A stretch of DNA of 64,000 bases from Eikenella glucosivorans (GCF_016025525.2 NZ_JACSGR010000004.1:1-64000), one strand, 5' to 3'; counted from the first letter of the stretch, positions 1-8,181 are shown. Notes: generated by a model from the letters alone, not told the origin. Translations and numbers: made by a program.

Positions 1-61
1 AAGCCAGCCAGATGGCTTGGCGGTGGTGCGGGGTGAGTCGGGTATTTTTGTGCATGTTCAT
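1..61 (-). CDS. N-terminus of a probable IS transposase (partial)
   Basis: A minus-strand reading frame starts at ATG 61-59 behind AGGAG and runs off the left edge of the window. Its 20 visible residues start MNMHKNTRLTPHHRQ. From memory this resembles the N-terminus of IS481-type transposases common in Neisseriaceae, which begin with a helix-turn-helix; only 20 residues are visible, so the family call is tentative. If correct, the insertion sequence ends a few tens of bases to the right of the start codon. Confidence 0.45.
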   Translation of the reverse strand, partial: MNMHKNTRLTPHHRQAIWLA

Positions 62-122
62 GTTTCAGTATTCTCCTAGAAATACTGTAAACAACGCTAC
101 TGATTTCTACACTTCAAGCTAG

Positions 123-226
123 AGGCTACCTGAAAAAGTTTATTTTCTGTTTTTAGCTTCGCAGAAACTCAGCTTCCTTCGGAAACATCGTTTTAACTGC
201 GTTGAAGCTGCGCTTTCAGGTAGCCT
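123..226. repeat. DUS-bounded intergenic repeat, copy 1
   Basis: An uptake sequence on the plus strand (123-134) and one on the minus strand (215-226) enclose about 80 bases with imperfect dyad symmetry. The inside, read on the minus strand, shares the blocks CTTCAACGCAGTTAAAACGA and GAGTTTCTGCGAAGCTAAA with 53126-53206. Two distant copies with uptake sequences at both edges suggest a small non-coding repeat family. Confidence 0.7.
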
Positions 227-243
227 GACCTGAATTGTGCCCA

Positions 244-286
244 AAACCAAGCCGCCGAAGGATGATTCCGTTCGGCGGCTTGGTTT
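244..286 (-). terminator. Terminator after lolD
   Basis: A 16-bp perfect stem (arms 244-259 and 271-286) lies just past the lolD stop codon at 303. A-rich and T-rich ends on the two strands would let it work as an intrinsic terminator for the lolC-lolD operon. Confidence 0.75.
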
Positions 287-302
287 GATGCGGCGGGCGG
301 GC

Positions 303-983
303 TCAGCCGCGCAGGCTGCCGTCGTCCATGGTGAGCACGCGGTCGAAGCGTTTGGCGAGCTGCTCGTCGTGGGTGACTACGATGAGGGCGGTGCCCAGCT
401 CGCGTTTGAGTTCGAGCATCATGTCGAGCGCGTGGCTGGTGTTTTTGCGGTCGAGGTTGCCGGTGGGCTCGTCGGCCAGCAGGCAGTCGGGCTTGGTGAC
501 CAATGCGCGGGCGATGGCGGCACGTTGGCGTTCTCCGCCGGAAAGTTCGCCGGGGCGGTGCGTCATGCGGCTGCCGAGGCCGACTTTTTCTAGGATTTCG
601 GCGGCGGCGGCCTGGGCTTCGGCCTTGCTGCGGCGCGCCACCAAGAGCGGCATCATCACGTTTTCCAGCGCGGAAAATTCGGGCAGCAGGTGGTGGAACT
701 GATACACGAAGCCTAAGTGGCGATTGCGCAGCCGGCCGATGGCGAGCTGCGAGAGGCTGTTCAGGCCCTGGCCTTTGATGCTGACTTCGCCGCTGGTGGG
801 TTTGTCTAGCCCACCGAGGATGTGCAGCAGGGTGGATTTGCCGCTGCCGGAGGCGCCGATGATGCCGATGCCTTCGCCTGAGGCTACCTGAAAATCCACA
901 TCGTGCAATACTTCCACTTTGAGGCTGCCGTCGTCGTAGGTTTTACCCACGTTGCGGCATTCGATTACCCATTCTTTATTCAT
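303..983 (-). CDS. lolD: Lipoprotein-releasing ABC transporter ATPase LolD
   Basis: 226 aa, the normal length for LolD. It has a Walker A motif GASGSGKST (43-51), the ABC signature LSGGE (147-151) and Walker B ending ADEPTGNLD (about 170-178). LolD powers extraction of mature lipoproteins from the inner membrane and their hand-over to LolA for transport to the outer membrane. Its start overlaps the 3' end of lolC by 8 bp, so the two are translated from one message. An uptake sequence lies inside the gene at 881-892. Confidence 0.95.
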   Translation of the reverse strand: MNKEWVIECRNVGKTYDDGSLKVEVLHDVDFQVASGEGIGIIGASGSGKSTLLHILGGLDKPTSGEVSIKGQGLNSLSQLAIGRLRNRHLGFVYQFHHLLPEFSALENVMMPLLVARRSKAEAQAAAAEILEKVGLGSRMTHRPGELSGGERQRAAIARALVTKPDCLLADEPTGNLDRKNTSHALDMMLELKRELGTALIVVTHDEQLAKRFDRVLTMDDGSLRG

Positions 984-2226
984 AGCGCAGGGCCTCCGCG
1001 GGTTGGGTTTTGGATGCGCGCCAGCTCGGCAGCAGGGTGGCCACGAAGGAGAGGCCGAGGGAAATGCTCACGATGGCCAGTACGTCGGAAAGTTTTACTT
1101 GCGAGGGCATGTAGTCGATGAAATAGATGGCGGAGGTAACCAGCTTGCGCCCGGCCAGCTGCTCAATACCGGCCACGATGCCGCCCACGTTTAGCGCCAC
1201 AGTGATGCCCAGCGCCACGCCGATGGCGGTACCGACCACGCCCAGCAGCGTGCCCTGCACCAGGAAGATTTTCATGATGCCGCGCGGCGGCAGGCCGAGC
1301 GTGCGCAGGATGGCGATGGCGGCCTGTTTTTCGGTTACAGTCATAATCAGCGTGGAAATCAGGTTGATGGAGGCCACCAGGCTGATGAAGAACATGATCA
1401 CGAACATCATTTTTTTCTCCACTTCCACGGCTTGGAAATAGTCGCGGTTTTGGTAGGTCCAGTCGTAGGCGGCGATTTTGTCACGTTCTTCGGCAGGCAC
1501 GATCATGGCGGTAACGTCCGGCACGGTTTCCGGCTGCGACAGGCGCAGCTGCACGCCCACATCGCCGTCGCCCGCGCGGTAGAGGGTTTTCGCGTCATCG
1601 ATGTGGATGACGGAGAGGCTGTTGTCCACCGCGAAAATGCCGGTAGACACGGTGGCCACCACAGTAAACTGCTTCATGCGCGGCACCATGCCGATGGGCG
1701 TTACGTTGCCTTCGGGCGAAATCAGGGTAACCTTTTCTCCCGGCTGCACGCCCAGGCGGTCGGCAATGTCTTTGCCCAAAATCATTTCAAACTGGCCGGG
1801 ATGAAGCTGCTGATAGAGCTCGTTGGGCAGTTTGCTGCCGTATTCGGACACTTTCGGCTCTTCGGCCGGGTCGATGCCTTTCACCTGCACGCCCTGCACT
1901 TCGCCGGAATTGGCCAGCAGCGCCTGCCCGCTCACATACGGTGCCACACCCAGCACGCGCGGATTGGCCTGAGCGATTTTAGCCAAGCTGTGCCAGTCGT
2001 CGCCAGGCTCGGCCTGCAGATAGTTCAGCTGCATATGCGGGGTAACTTGCAGTAGCTGGCCGCGGATTTCTTTTTGAAAGCCGTTCATCACGGAAAGCAC
2101 CACAATCAGCGCGGTCACGCCGGTGGCGATGCCGAGGATCGAAATAATGCTGATGATGGACATCAGGCCGTTACGTTTTTTGGCGCGCATATAGCGCAGG
2201 CCGATCCAGGTTTCTAGGGAAAGCAT
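976..2226 (-). CDS. lolC: Lipoprotein-releasing ABC transporter permease (LolC/E type)
   Basis: 416 aa inner-membrane permease of the FtsX/MacB fold: one N-terminal membrane segment (about residues 20-45), a large periplasmic domain, then three C-terminal membrane segments. It pairs with LolD just downstream. Only one permease gene is visible; E. coli uses a LolC-LolE heterodimer, so this could be a LolF-like protein acting as a homodimer or the second subunit may lie elsewhere. Confidence 0.92.
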   Translation of the reverse strand: MLSLETWIGLRYMRAKKRNGLMSIISIISILGIATGVTALIVVLSVMNGFQKEIRGQLLQVTPHMQLNYLQAEPGDDWHSLAKIAQANPRVLGVAPYVSGQALLANSGEVQGVQVKGIDPAEEPKVSEYGSKLPNELYQQLHPGQFEMILGKDIADRLGVQPGEKVTLISPEGNVTPIGMVPRMKQFTVVATVSTGIFAVDNSLSVIHIDDAKTLYRAGDGDVGVQLRLSQPETVPDVTAMIVPAEERDKIAAYDWTYQNRDYFQAVEVEKKMMFVIMFFISLVASINLISTLIMTVTEKQAAIAILRTLGLPPRGIMKIFLVQGTLLGVVGTAIGVALGITVALNVGGIVAGIEQLAGRKLVTSAIYFIDYMPSQVKLSDVLAIVSISLGLSFVATLLPSWRASKTQPAEALRYE

Positions 2227-2506
2227 GGTGGGATTTGCTCCGCAGGCTGCACGCGGCAGCCTGCAAGGTTTGGATTGTGCGGAAACTGCTGCAAAAGCGG
2301 CGGCATCGGGACAGATATTATTTTTCAGGTAGCCACAATGCGGCGCACAGTATACCGTTTATCGGATAGCGGGGTAGGGCAGATTGCACGCTGTGCCTTG
2401 AATTTGCCCGATTTAACGACGGTTTTACCGGACGCAGATGTAGAAAACTGCATCCTCTTGCTGGGCAGAGAATGCAGTGTCTCGGTGTGAAGCTCGGCCG
2501 AAATAC

Positions 2507-2662
2507 TTATTTCAGCTTGGCTTCTTTGTAAACCACGTGTTTGCGGGCAACCGGATCGAATTTTTTGATTTCGAATTTGCCGGCCATGGTCCGCTTGTTT
2601 TTGGTGGTGGTGTAGAAATGGCCGGTACCGGCGCTAGATTCCAGCTTGATTTTATCGCGCAT
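2507..2662 (-). CDS. rpmG: 50S ribosomal protein L33
   Basis: 51 aa (MRDKIKLESSAGTGHFYTTT and onward), the full length for bL33, highly basic. It follows rpmB by 23 bp on the same strand, the standard rpmB-rpmG operon. The zinc-binding cysteines of the C+ form of L33 are absent, so this is the C- form. The 280 bp between rpmG and lolC holds only a one-mismatch uptake sequence near 2324-2335. Confidence 0.95.
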   Translation of the reverse strand: MRDKIKLESSAGTGHFYTTTKNKRTMAGKFEIKKFDPVARKHVVYKEAKLK

Positions 2663-2685
2663 GACTCTGATTCCTTAAATGATGG

Positions 2686-2919
2686 TTAGGCTTCGCCGCG
2701 TGCGCGCAAATCGGCCAAAACGGCGTCAATGCCGACTTTGTCGATCAAACGCAAAGCTGCGTTGGAAACACGGATACGCACCCAGCGGTTTTCGCTTTCA
2801 ACCCAGAAACGGCGCGATTGCAGGTTCGGCAAAAAACGGCGCTTGGTTTTGTTGTTGGCGTGCGATACGTTGTTACCGGACATCGGCCGCTTTCCGGTTA
2901 CTTTGCAAACTCGTGCCAT
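2686..2919 (-). CDS. rpmB: 50S ribosomal protein L28
   Basis: 77 aa starting MARVCKVTGKRP, the standard bL28 N-terminus and length. It is the first gene of the rpmB-rpmG operon, with a good sigma-70 type promoter about 50 bp upstream of the start. Confidence 0.96.
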   Translation of the reverse strand: MARVCKVTGKRPMSGNNVSHANNKTKRRFLPNLQSRRFWVESENRWVRIRVSNAALRLIDKVGIDAVLADLRARGEA

Positions 2920-2965
2920 GGTTATTCTCCAAACTTCAAAAATATTAGATAGAAACGAAACTTGC

Positions 2966-2995
2966 TTTATACCATAGAAAAGATGCTTGGTTCAA
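2966..2995 (-). promoter_or_regulatory. rpmB: Promoter of rpmB-rpmG
   Basis: Minus strand: -35 TTGAAC (2995-2990), 18-bp spacer, -10 TATAAA (2971-2966), upstream of the rpmB start at 2919. Five of six bases match consensus in the -10 hexamer. Confidence 0.65.
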
Positions 2996-3382
2996 GTTTT
3001 ATCGCGATAGGGATGGTGTGAGAAACGCGGGAAGCCACACAATGGGACAGATTTGCCGTGTGGTCGGCAGGAGGGTATGTGCGCGGCATGGCTGCTGCTT
3101 TTTCAGGTAGCCTTATTGGGGCGGCTGGGTTGAATGCGGTGTGTGATGATTGCGGCGGGTTGCGCGGCTTGCTTGGAGGCTACCTGAAAAATGGTGAGCA
3201 AAAGGGAAACGGTTGGCTGGCTGTTGTCTTGAGTATGTTGCAAAACAGCCAGCCGAATTCGCGGCTTATGTTTGGTGTGGACTTTGTTTCTTGCGGCAGG
3301 TGAGCACAATTTGCTTGCCTCTTGCGCCGTGTGGCTTTACAGTTCGGCCTGTGCGAATGTAGCACGTTTTCCGGAGCAACCC
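2996..3382. other. Intergenic region with two facing uptake sequences
   Basis: No supported gene lies between the rpmB promoter and olsB. Uptake sequences sit at 3102-3113 (minus) and 3177-3188 (plus), 63 bp apart, too far for a tight terminator hairpin. I see no convincing promoter for olsB by eye. Confidence 0.6.
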
Positions 3383-4132
3383 ATGCAACAGACAAAAGAC
3401 CAAGAATGGCTTCTCGTAGACGGCGGCAGCCTTGAAGTGTCCGTTACCCGCGAAGCGGATGCCGTGGCGGAAGCGCAACGCCTGCGCTACGAGATATTCG
3501 GCCTGGAAATGGGCGCCGGCATCCACGGCGAAGACGGCCGCGACATCGACCGCTACGATGAATTCTGCCGCCACCTGATCGTGCGCGACAAAACCAGCGG
3601 CCGCATCATCGGCACCTACCGGCTGATTACCGAAGAAGCGGCCAAGGCGGCGGGCGGCTGGTATTCCGATTCCGAATTCGATTTGTCGCGCATCCGGCAT
3701 ATCTTGCCGAAAACGGTGGAGCTGGGCCGTGCCTGTGTGCATAAGGATTACCGCACCGGCGGCACCATTTCGCTGTTGTGGATGGGTTTGATCGGCTTTA
3801 TGCAGGCGCATGGCCTGGAATACATGATCGGCTGCGGCAGTGTGCACATGGACGACGGCGGGGATTATGCCGCCAGCCTGTTCCACAAGCTGAAGCAGAC
3901 GCATTATTCGCCGGAGGAATACCGCGTGTTCCCGAAAGTGCCGCTGCCGCTGGATCAGCTGCGGCAGGATTTGGACGTGGAGGCACCCCCGCTGATGAAG
4001 GGCTATCTGCGTGCGGGCGTGTGGATTTGCGGCGAACCGCATTGGGACAAGGATTTCGGCAGCGCCGATATGCTGGTGATGATGCCGATGAAAAACATCG
4101 ATCCGCGTTATGCCAAGCATTTTGTGAAATAA
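3383..4132 (+). CDS. olsB: L-ornithine N(alpha)-acyltransferase OlsB-like
   Basis: 249 aa; start chosen at 3383 (MQQTKDQEW) because upstream residues are not protein-like. The sequence has the OlsB/hemolysin-type GNAT pattern, with RLRYEIFG near the N-terminus, then VELGRACVH and GCGSVHMDD. OlsB transfers a 3-hydroxyacyl chain from acyl-ACP to ornithine, giving lyso-ornithine lipid. The next gene is a PlsC-type acyltransferase, the expected OlsA partner. Confidence 0.82.
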   Translation: MQQTKDQEWLLVDGGSLEVSVTREADAVAEAQRLRYEIFGLEMGAGIHGEDGRDIDRYDEFCRHLIVRDKTSGRIIGTYRLITEEAAKAAGGWYSDSEFDLSRIRHILPKTVELGRACVHKDYRTGGTISLLWMGLIGFMQAHGLEYMIGCGSVHMDDGGDYAASLFHKLKQTHYSPEEYRVFPKVPLPLDQLRQDLDVEAPPLMKGYLRAGVWICGEPHWDKDFGSADMLVMMPMKNIDPRYAKHFVK

Positions 4133-4153
4133 ATCAGGAAACAAGGTTAGCTG

Positions 4154-4957
4154 ATGCGTAGGCTCAGACTGATTGCCAGGCTATTTGGGGTGGCCGCCAT
4201 TTTGCTGTGGGGCTGCTTTCAGGTAGCCTTGTTTTTCGGCCGTGAAGATAAGGCGAAGCGCCAATGGCGTATTCGGCGCTGGTCGCGGCAGTGTATGAAG
4301 GTGTTCGGCGTGAACCTGACGGTGCACGGCGCGGAGCGGTTTTTTGCCGAGGGCGGCCAGTTTATGGTGGGCAACCATGTGTCGTGGCTGGATATTTTCC
4401 TGATTAATTCGGTGCAGGCCGTGCGCTTTGTGGCCAAACAGGAGGTGCGCGACTGGCCGGTGATCGGCTGGCTGGTGGAGCGGGTGGACACGGTGTTTAT
4501 CAAGCGCGGCAGCCGGCAGTCTTCGCAGCAGGTGATGGAGGTGTTGCTGCAGATTTTGGCGGAAAAGGATTATGCGGTGGTGTTCCCGGAGGGGACGAGC
4601 ACGGACGGTACGGGCATCAAGCCGTTTAAGAGCGGGCTGTTTGATACGGCGGTGGTGGGCAATCAGGCGGTGTGGCCGGTGTTGTCGTATTATCCGAATG
4701 CGGACGGCAGCCCGAATATCGATATGGCTTATTATGGCGAGATGAGCCTGTGGCAGTCGTTTTGCCGGATTTTGCCGCAGCGGCGCAGTGAGGCGGTGCT
4801 GTATTTCCTGGAGCCGATTGCGCCGCAGGGTAAAACGCGGCAGGAATTGTGTGCGGCGGCGCAGGCGCAGATTGCGGCCAAGCTGGCGGAGTTGCGCGGG
4901 GTGCCTCCGGAGAGTGTGGTGGCGGAGAAGGGGGCGGTGTTTGAGCACACGGCTTAG
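4154..4957 (+). CDS. olsA: 1-acyl-glycerol-3-phosphate acyltransferase family, probable OlsA
   Basis: 267 aa PlsC-family protein with an N-terminal membrane segment (about residues 8-28), the HX4D motif HVSWLD (75-80) and the FPEGT motif around residue 140. It starts 21 bp after olsB, so the pair is probably an operon. Family members acylate lysophosphatidic acid or, as OlsA, lyso-ornithine lipid; the neighbour favours OlsA but PlsC activity cannot be excluded. An uptake sequence lies within the coding region (4218-4229). Confidence 0.75.
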   Translation: MRRLRLIARLFGVAAILLWGCFQVALFFGREDKAKRQWRIRRWSRQCMKVFGVNLTVHGAERFFAEGGQFMVGNHVSWLDIFLINSVQAVRFVAKQEVRDWPVIGWLVERVDTVFIKRGSRQSSQQVMEVLLQILAEKDYAVVFPEGTSTDGTGIKPFKSGLFDTAVVGNQAVWPVLSYYPNADGSPNIDMAYYGEMSLWQSFCRILPQRRSEAVLYFLEPIAPQGKTRQELCAAAQAQIAAKLAELRGVPPESVVAEKGAVFEHTA

Positions 4958-5080
4958 GGTGTTGTGATGTGGAAAGGCTGTTTCGCCGGAGGGCGGGGCG
5001 GCCTTTGGTATTTTGGGCGGGATGAGAATACTGCCTTTGTGGCAAGGCGTTGTGTTTGGTGAAACTTGCTCCGTTTGTTT

Positions 5081-5118
5081 TTCAGGTAGCCTCTTGGATG
5101 CGGGAGAGGCTACCTGAA
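5081..5118. terminator. Inverted uptake-sequence hairpin after olsA
   Basis: Two uptake sequences in inverted orientation (5081-5092 and 5107-5118) extend to a perfect stem of about 16 bp with a 10-base loop, and A/T runs on both sides. It can act as a bidirectional terminator. Confidence 0.75.
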
Positions 5119-5141
5119 AAGTGTTTTGTTGTGATGGGGTA

Positions 5142-5210
5142 TATAGCGGATTCACAAAAATCGGGACGGGGTGAGCCAACGCGGTAGCGGTTTAAATTGA
5201 ATCCACTATG
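5142..5210. repeat. Correia-like miniature repeat
   Basis: A 69-bp element with terminal inverted repeats: TATAGCGGATTCACAAAAAT at the left and AATCCACTATG at the right. These ends match the known termini of Correia elements of Neisseria (TATAGYGGATTAAC). The core is much shorter than the classical 100-155 bp forms, so this looks like a deleted or divergent member. Uptake-sequence hairpins flank it on both sides. Confidence 0.7.
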
Positions 5211-5212
5211 TT

Positions 5213-5247
5213 TTCAGGTAGCCTGTGGCGGATGCAGGCTACCTGAA
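5213..5247. terminator. Inverted uptake-sequence hairpin after dapE
   Basis: Uptake sequences at 5213-5224 (minus) and 5236-5247 (plus) form a perfect stem of about 15 bp with a short loop, followed by a T-run. It lies 18 bp past the dapE stop and faces olsA on the other side, so it fits a shared terminator. Confidence 0.75.
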
Positions 5248-5264
5248 AATTTTTGCTTGCTGTG

Positions 5265-6401
5265 TCAATCTAATAGCAGGCGGCGGAGGATGTTTTCGTA
5301 GATGGCGGAGAGGCGGGGGATGGCGGCGAGCTCGATGTGTTCGTCGATTTGGTGGATGCTTTGGTTGACGGGGCCGAGCTCGATGAGTTCGCGGGCGATG
5401 GCTTTGATGAAGCGGCCGTCGGAGGTGCCGCCGCCGGTGGAGAGGGCAGCTTGGATGCGGCATTCTTCGGCAATGGCGGCTTGGGCGGCTTGGGTGAGGC
5501 GGCCGGCGGGGGTGAGGAAGGGCTTGCCGGAGAGCTGCCATTGGATGTCGTAATTCAGGCGGTGTTGCTGCAAAATGGCTTCTACGCGCTGTTGCAGGCT
5601 TTGAGCGCTGGATTCGGTGGAGAAGCGGAAGTTGAATTGGACGGACAGGCTGCCGGGGATGACGTTGGTGGCGCCGGTGCCGGCGTGGATGTTGGAGATT
5701 TGGAATCCGGTGGGGGGGAAATAGGCGTTGCCGCTGTCCCAGTGTTCGGCGGTGAGCTGGGCGAGGGCGGGGGCGGCGAGGTGGACGGGGTTGGCGGCGA
5801 GGTGGGGGTAGGCGATGTGGCCTTGTTTGCCGTGGATGGTGAGGTTGCCGGAGAGGGAGCCGCGGCGGCCGTTTTTGATGGTATCGCCTAGGGTGTGTTC
5901 GGCGGTGGGTTCGCCGACGATGCAGTAGTCGATGTGTTCGCCGCGGGCGCGCAGGGTGTCGACGACGCGGGTGGTGCCGTCGCGGCCGTCGCCTTCTTCG
6001 TCGGAGGTGATGAGGAGGGCGAGGCTACCTGAAAAATGGGGGTGGGCGGCGGTAAAGCGTTCGCAGGCGGTGATGAAACAGGCGATGCTGGTTTTCATGT
6101 CGGCGGTGCCACGGCCGTAGAGTTTGCCGTGGCGTTCGGCGGGTTGGAAGGGAGGGGAGGTCCATTCTTCGAGGGGGCCGGGTGGGACGACGTCGGTGTG
6201 GCCGGCGAAGCAGAGCAGGGGGGTACCGCTGCCGAGCCGTGCCCAGAGATTGCGGGTGTGGCCGAAGGGGAGCGCTTCGATGGTGAAGCCGATGGCGCGC
6301 AGGCGCTCGGCGATGATGTCTTGGCAGCCGTGGTCGTGTGGGGTGATGGAGGGCTGGGCAATGAGTTGTTTGGCGAGCTGGAGGGTGGCGGTGTCGGTCA
6401 T
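5265..6401 (-). CDS. dapE: Succinyl-diaminopimelate desuccinylase
   Basis: 378 aa, the usual DapE length, starting MTDTATLQLAK. Metal-site motifs of the M20 family are present: GHTDVVPPG (H68, D70), the bridging D101 in GRGTADMK, and the catalytic glutamates in TSDEEGDG (E135-E136). It hydrolyses N-succinyl-LL-2,6-diaminopimelate in lysine and peptidoglycan synthesis and is normally essential. The start was set at 6401 because sequence upstream of 6441 belongs to the inserted prophage. An uptake sequence lies inside (6022-6033). Confidence 0.94.
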   Translation of the reverse strand: MTDTATLQLAKQLIAQPSITPHDHGCQDIIAERLRAIGFTIEALPFGHTRNLWARLGSGTPLLCFAGHTDVVPPGPLEEWTSPPFQPAERHGKLYGRGTADMKTSIACFITACERFTAAHPHFSGSLALLITSDEEGDGRDGTTRVVDTLRARGEHIDYCIVGEPTAEHTLGDTIKNGRRGSLSGNLTIHGKQGHIAYPHLAANPVHLAAPALAQLTAEHWDSGNAYFPPTGFQISNIHAGTGATNVIPGSLSVQFNFRFSTESSAQSLQQRVEAILQQHRLNYDIQWQLSGKPFLTPAGRLTQAAQAAIAEECRIQAALSTGGGTSDGRFIKAIARELIELGPVNQSIHQIDEHIELAAIPRLSAIYENILRRLLLD

Positions 6402-6435
6402 GGCGGAAGGGTGTGGTTGGATTGGGGAAGGCTGG

Positions 6436-6441
6436 GTTATA
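6436..6441. repeat. Target-site duplication, left copy
   Basis: GTTATA directly precedes the prophage terminus and is repeated exactly at 43861-43866 after the other terminus. This is the signature of transpositional insertion. Confidence 0.88.
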
Positions 6442-6483
6442 TGAAACCCAGTGAGATAAATATAAGGGGTCTGTGAGATAAAT
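6442..6483. other. Left prophage end with putative transposase sites L1 and L2
   Basis: The terminus TGAAACCC is followed by two copies of GTGAGATAAAT at 6451-6461 and 6473-6483, 22 bp apart. The right end, read inward, has TGAAGCC and then two copies of GCGCGATAAAT. The shared GATAAAT core also resembles the core of the phage Mu right-end sites. Confidence 0.82.
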
Positions 6484-6524
6484 GGGATTAAGTTGGATGA
6501 GGATGGATGAAGGGGGATAGGAAA

Positions 6525-6552
6525 TTTGTAACAACGTTGCACTGGGTGCAAC
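6525..6552. repeat. Sub-terminal repeat with dyad, left copy
   Basis: TTTGTAAC (6525-6532) is followed by the perfect dyad GTTGCAC-TGG-GTGCAAC (6536-6552). A close relative in the same orientation lies near the right end (43777-43804). It may be an accessory protein-binding site or a terminator stem; the function is not evident. Confidence 0.7.
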
Positions 6553-6560
6553 AAAATGGA

Positions 6561-6589
6561 GCGGGCGGATTTGCCCGCTTTTTTATTTT
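6561..6589. terminator. Intrinsic terminator at the left prophage edge
   Basis: Stem GCGGGC/GCCCGC (6561-6566, 6573-6578) followed by a T-rich run (6579-6589) on the plus strand. On the minus strand it stands just after the gpG stop, where with the adjacent dyad it could limit late transcription into dapE. Confidence 0.7.
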
Positions 6590-7068
6590 CGGACACCCTG
6601 TGCCAAAGCATCGAGGGCGACATCCAGAAGGCGTGATTCGGCGCCGGCCTGAAGTGTACCGCCTTTGCTCATCGGCAGGTAGGGGCGTGCCGGGATTTTG
6701 ACTTGTTTGACCCTGCGGAAGCCGTCGCCGACTTTGAATACAAGATAGGGTTTGTTTTTGGCTTTGATGGTGCCGCCGAACTGGTGGATGGCGGCGTAGG
6801 GTTTGTTGGTGCCGATGCGGGCGAAGTTGCTGCCAGAGGCAGTGTGGATGCTGGCGGCCAGCTGCCCGCTCTTTTGCAGGATTTTGCCGCCGCGCGCATT
6901 GTCCGGCCATTTTTTGCCGCCCCAGCTTTCGTGGGCGAAGTTGTCTTCGGTGATGCTGAGCAGTTCGGCGGCAATGGCTCGCATCATCGGGTGCGGGTGG
7001 CGGGCATTGTGCAGCAGCTGCCCGAGGCCGCGTTTCAGGTCGCTGTCGTCCAGGCTGATTTCAAGCAT
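6583..7068 (-). CDS. Phage virion morphogenesis protein (Mu gpG type)
   Basis: 161 aa. The pattern MLEISLDDSDL, FAHESWGGKKW, IHTASGSNFARIGTNKPYAAIHQFGG and IPARPYLP is that of the phage virion morphogenesis (gpG / tail completion) family. In Mu, gpG follows F in the head region, and here too it is last in the minus-strand block, after F and one small gene. Its stop codon overlaps the terminator stem region. Confidence 0.85.
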   Translation of the reverse strand: MLEISLDDSDLKRGLGQLLHNARHPHPMMRAIAAELLSITEDNFAHESWGGKKWPDNARGGKILQKSGQLAASIHTASGSNFARIGTNKPYAAIHQFGGTIKAKNKPYLVFKVGDGFRRVKQVKIPARPYLPMSKGGTLQAGAESRLLDVALDALAQGVRK

Positions 7069-7276
7069 CGTCTTCCTCCCCGAGTGCGCGTTCTAACAGT
7101 TCGTAGTTCAACACCTCGGCCAGCCCCTGCATGATGACGAATGCCTGATGTCCGTCCAGACGGACGGTCAGGCCGTTATAGCTCAATAAAATGGAACTCA
7201 AATCGTATGCACGGTCGACTTGTACATCGCCGCTATGCTCGTCATCGGGATTCCAGTCTAGATACACCATAGCCAT
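7061..7276 (-). CDS. Small acidic phage protein between F and gpG
   Basis: 71 aa starting MAMVYLDWNP; start chosen at 7276 where ATG overlaps the stop of the F gene (TGATG). The last 8 bp overlap gpG. The protein is acidic with no motif I recognise. Translational coupling on both sides argues that it is a real part of the head operon. Confidence 0.7.
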   Translation of the reverse strand: MAMVYLDWNPDDEHSGDVQVDRAYDLSSILLSYNGLTVRLDGHQAFVIMQGLAEVLNYELLERALGEEDDA

Positions 7277-8181
7277 CACCCCCTCAATAATTGCAGCACC
7301 CAAGCCAATTGGGCGACATTGAGCGAGGATTTGAAACGCTCGTTGCCCATCATCTGCCGCAGCGCCACACGGGCAATATCAGGATGGGCGGCCTGCGCTT
7401 TGTCCACTGCCACCGAAGCCATGCGCGAGAGCATGGCTTTGCCTTGGTTGGCATTGAAGCCGGCATTGGGGGCGACGAACTGTCCGTTGATGCGGATGCC
7501 GGTGCGCCGGGCATGTCGTTCTTCGCCGGTATATTGGTTGACACCGATGTCCACGGTTTGGGTTTCCAGCTGCGGGCTGGGTTTTACCCGGTCTGCCCCA
7601 CGGCTGCGCGACAAGGGTCGAACCCGGCAGCGGCAGCGGTAGTCCAAGGGCGGATACAGGCTGTCCCACACCGGGTCATCGGCGGCATAAACGCTGCCGT
7701 TCAGCAGGCGGTGGGTTTCGCGGGTGCGCTCGTCGTTGACCGCCACATACTCCCAATAGGGATGGGTGTCGGCCGCACCCATCATCTCGGCATAGCGTCC
7801 GGCCATATAGGCCGACTGCATATTGGTCAGGTAGATGGTTTTCAGGCGGTGCGGGCTGCCCAGGCGCACGGTCTGGATTTCGCCCGTGTCCGGGTGCGGC
7901 ACGTCCTGCCTGCCCCACCAGCCTTTGGCCTGCAATACCGGCGTCAGCTGCTCGCCGAACTGCTCCAAGGTCTGCCCGCTTTCGGCGGCTTTAACCACGG
8001 CAGCATAGATGTCCGAAACCACATCCATGCCGGCGGTTTTGGCCACGGTGAAGGCGGTGGCGTGCGCATCATCCAGCATATCCTGCCAGTCCCACGATAC
8101 GTTGATGCCTTTCTGCTGCAGATAGGCCACGGCGGCTTCGGGCTGCATGTCGAAGATAGTTTTAATGTCTTCAGGATTCAT
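7276..8181 (-). CDS. Mu F-like minor head protein
   Basis: 301 aa with the phage Mu F-like domain in the middle: TIYLTNMQSAYMAGRYAEM, then VNDERTRETHRLLNGSVYAADDPVWDSLYPPLDYRCRCRVRPLS, the classic signature of the family. These minor capsid proteins act at the portal during head assembly. The gene overlaps the portal gene by 4 bp. Confidence 0.92.
   Translation of the reverse strand: MNPEDIKTIFDMQPEAAVAYLQQKGINVSWDWQDMLDDAHATAFTVAKTAGMDVVSDIYAAVVKAAESGQTLEQFGEQLTPVLQAKGWWGRQDVPHPDTGEIQTVRLGSPHRLKTIYLTNMQSAYMAGRYAEMMGAADTHPYWEYVAVNDERTRETHRLLNGSVYAADDPVWDSLYPPLDYRCRCRVRPLSRSRGADRVKPSPQLETQTVDIGVNQYTGEERHARRTGIRINGQFVAPNAGFNANQGKAMLSRMASVAVDKAQAAHPDIARVALRQMMGNERFKSSLNVAQLAWVLQLLRG

Noticed and set aside
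5337..6476. Long plus-strand open frames across dapE
   Set aside because: They are antisense shadows of a GC-rich gene; composition (Gly/Val/Ala-rich) is not protein-like and no ribosome site fits.
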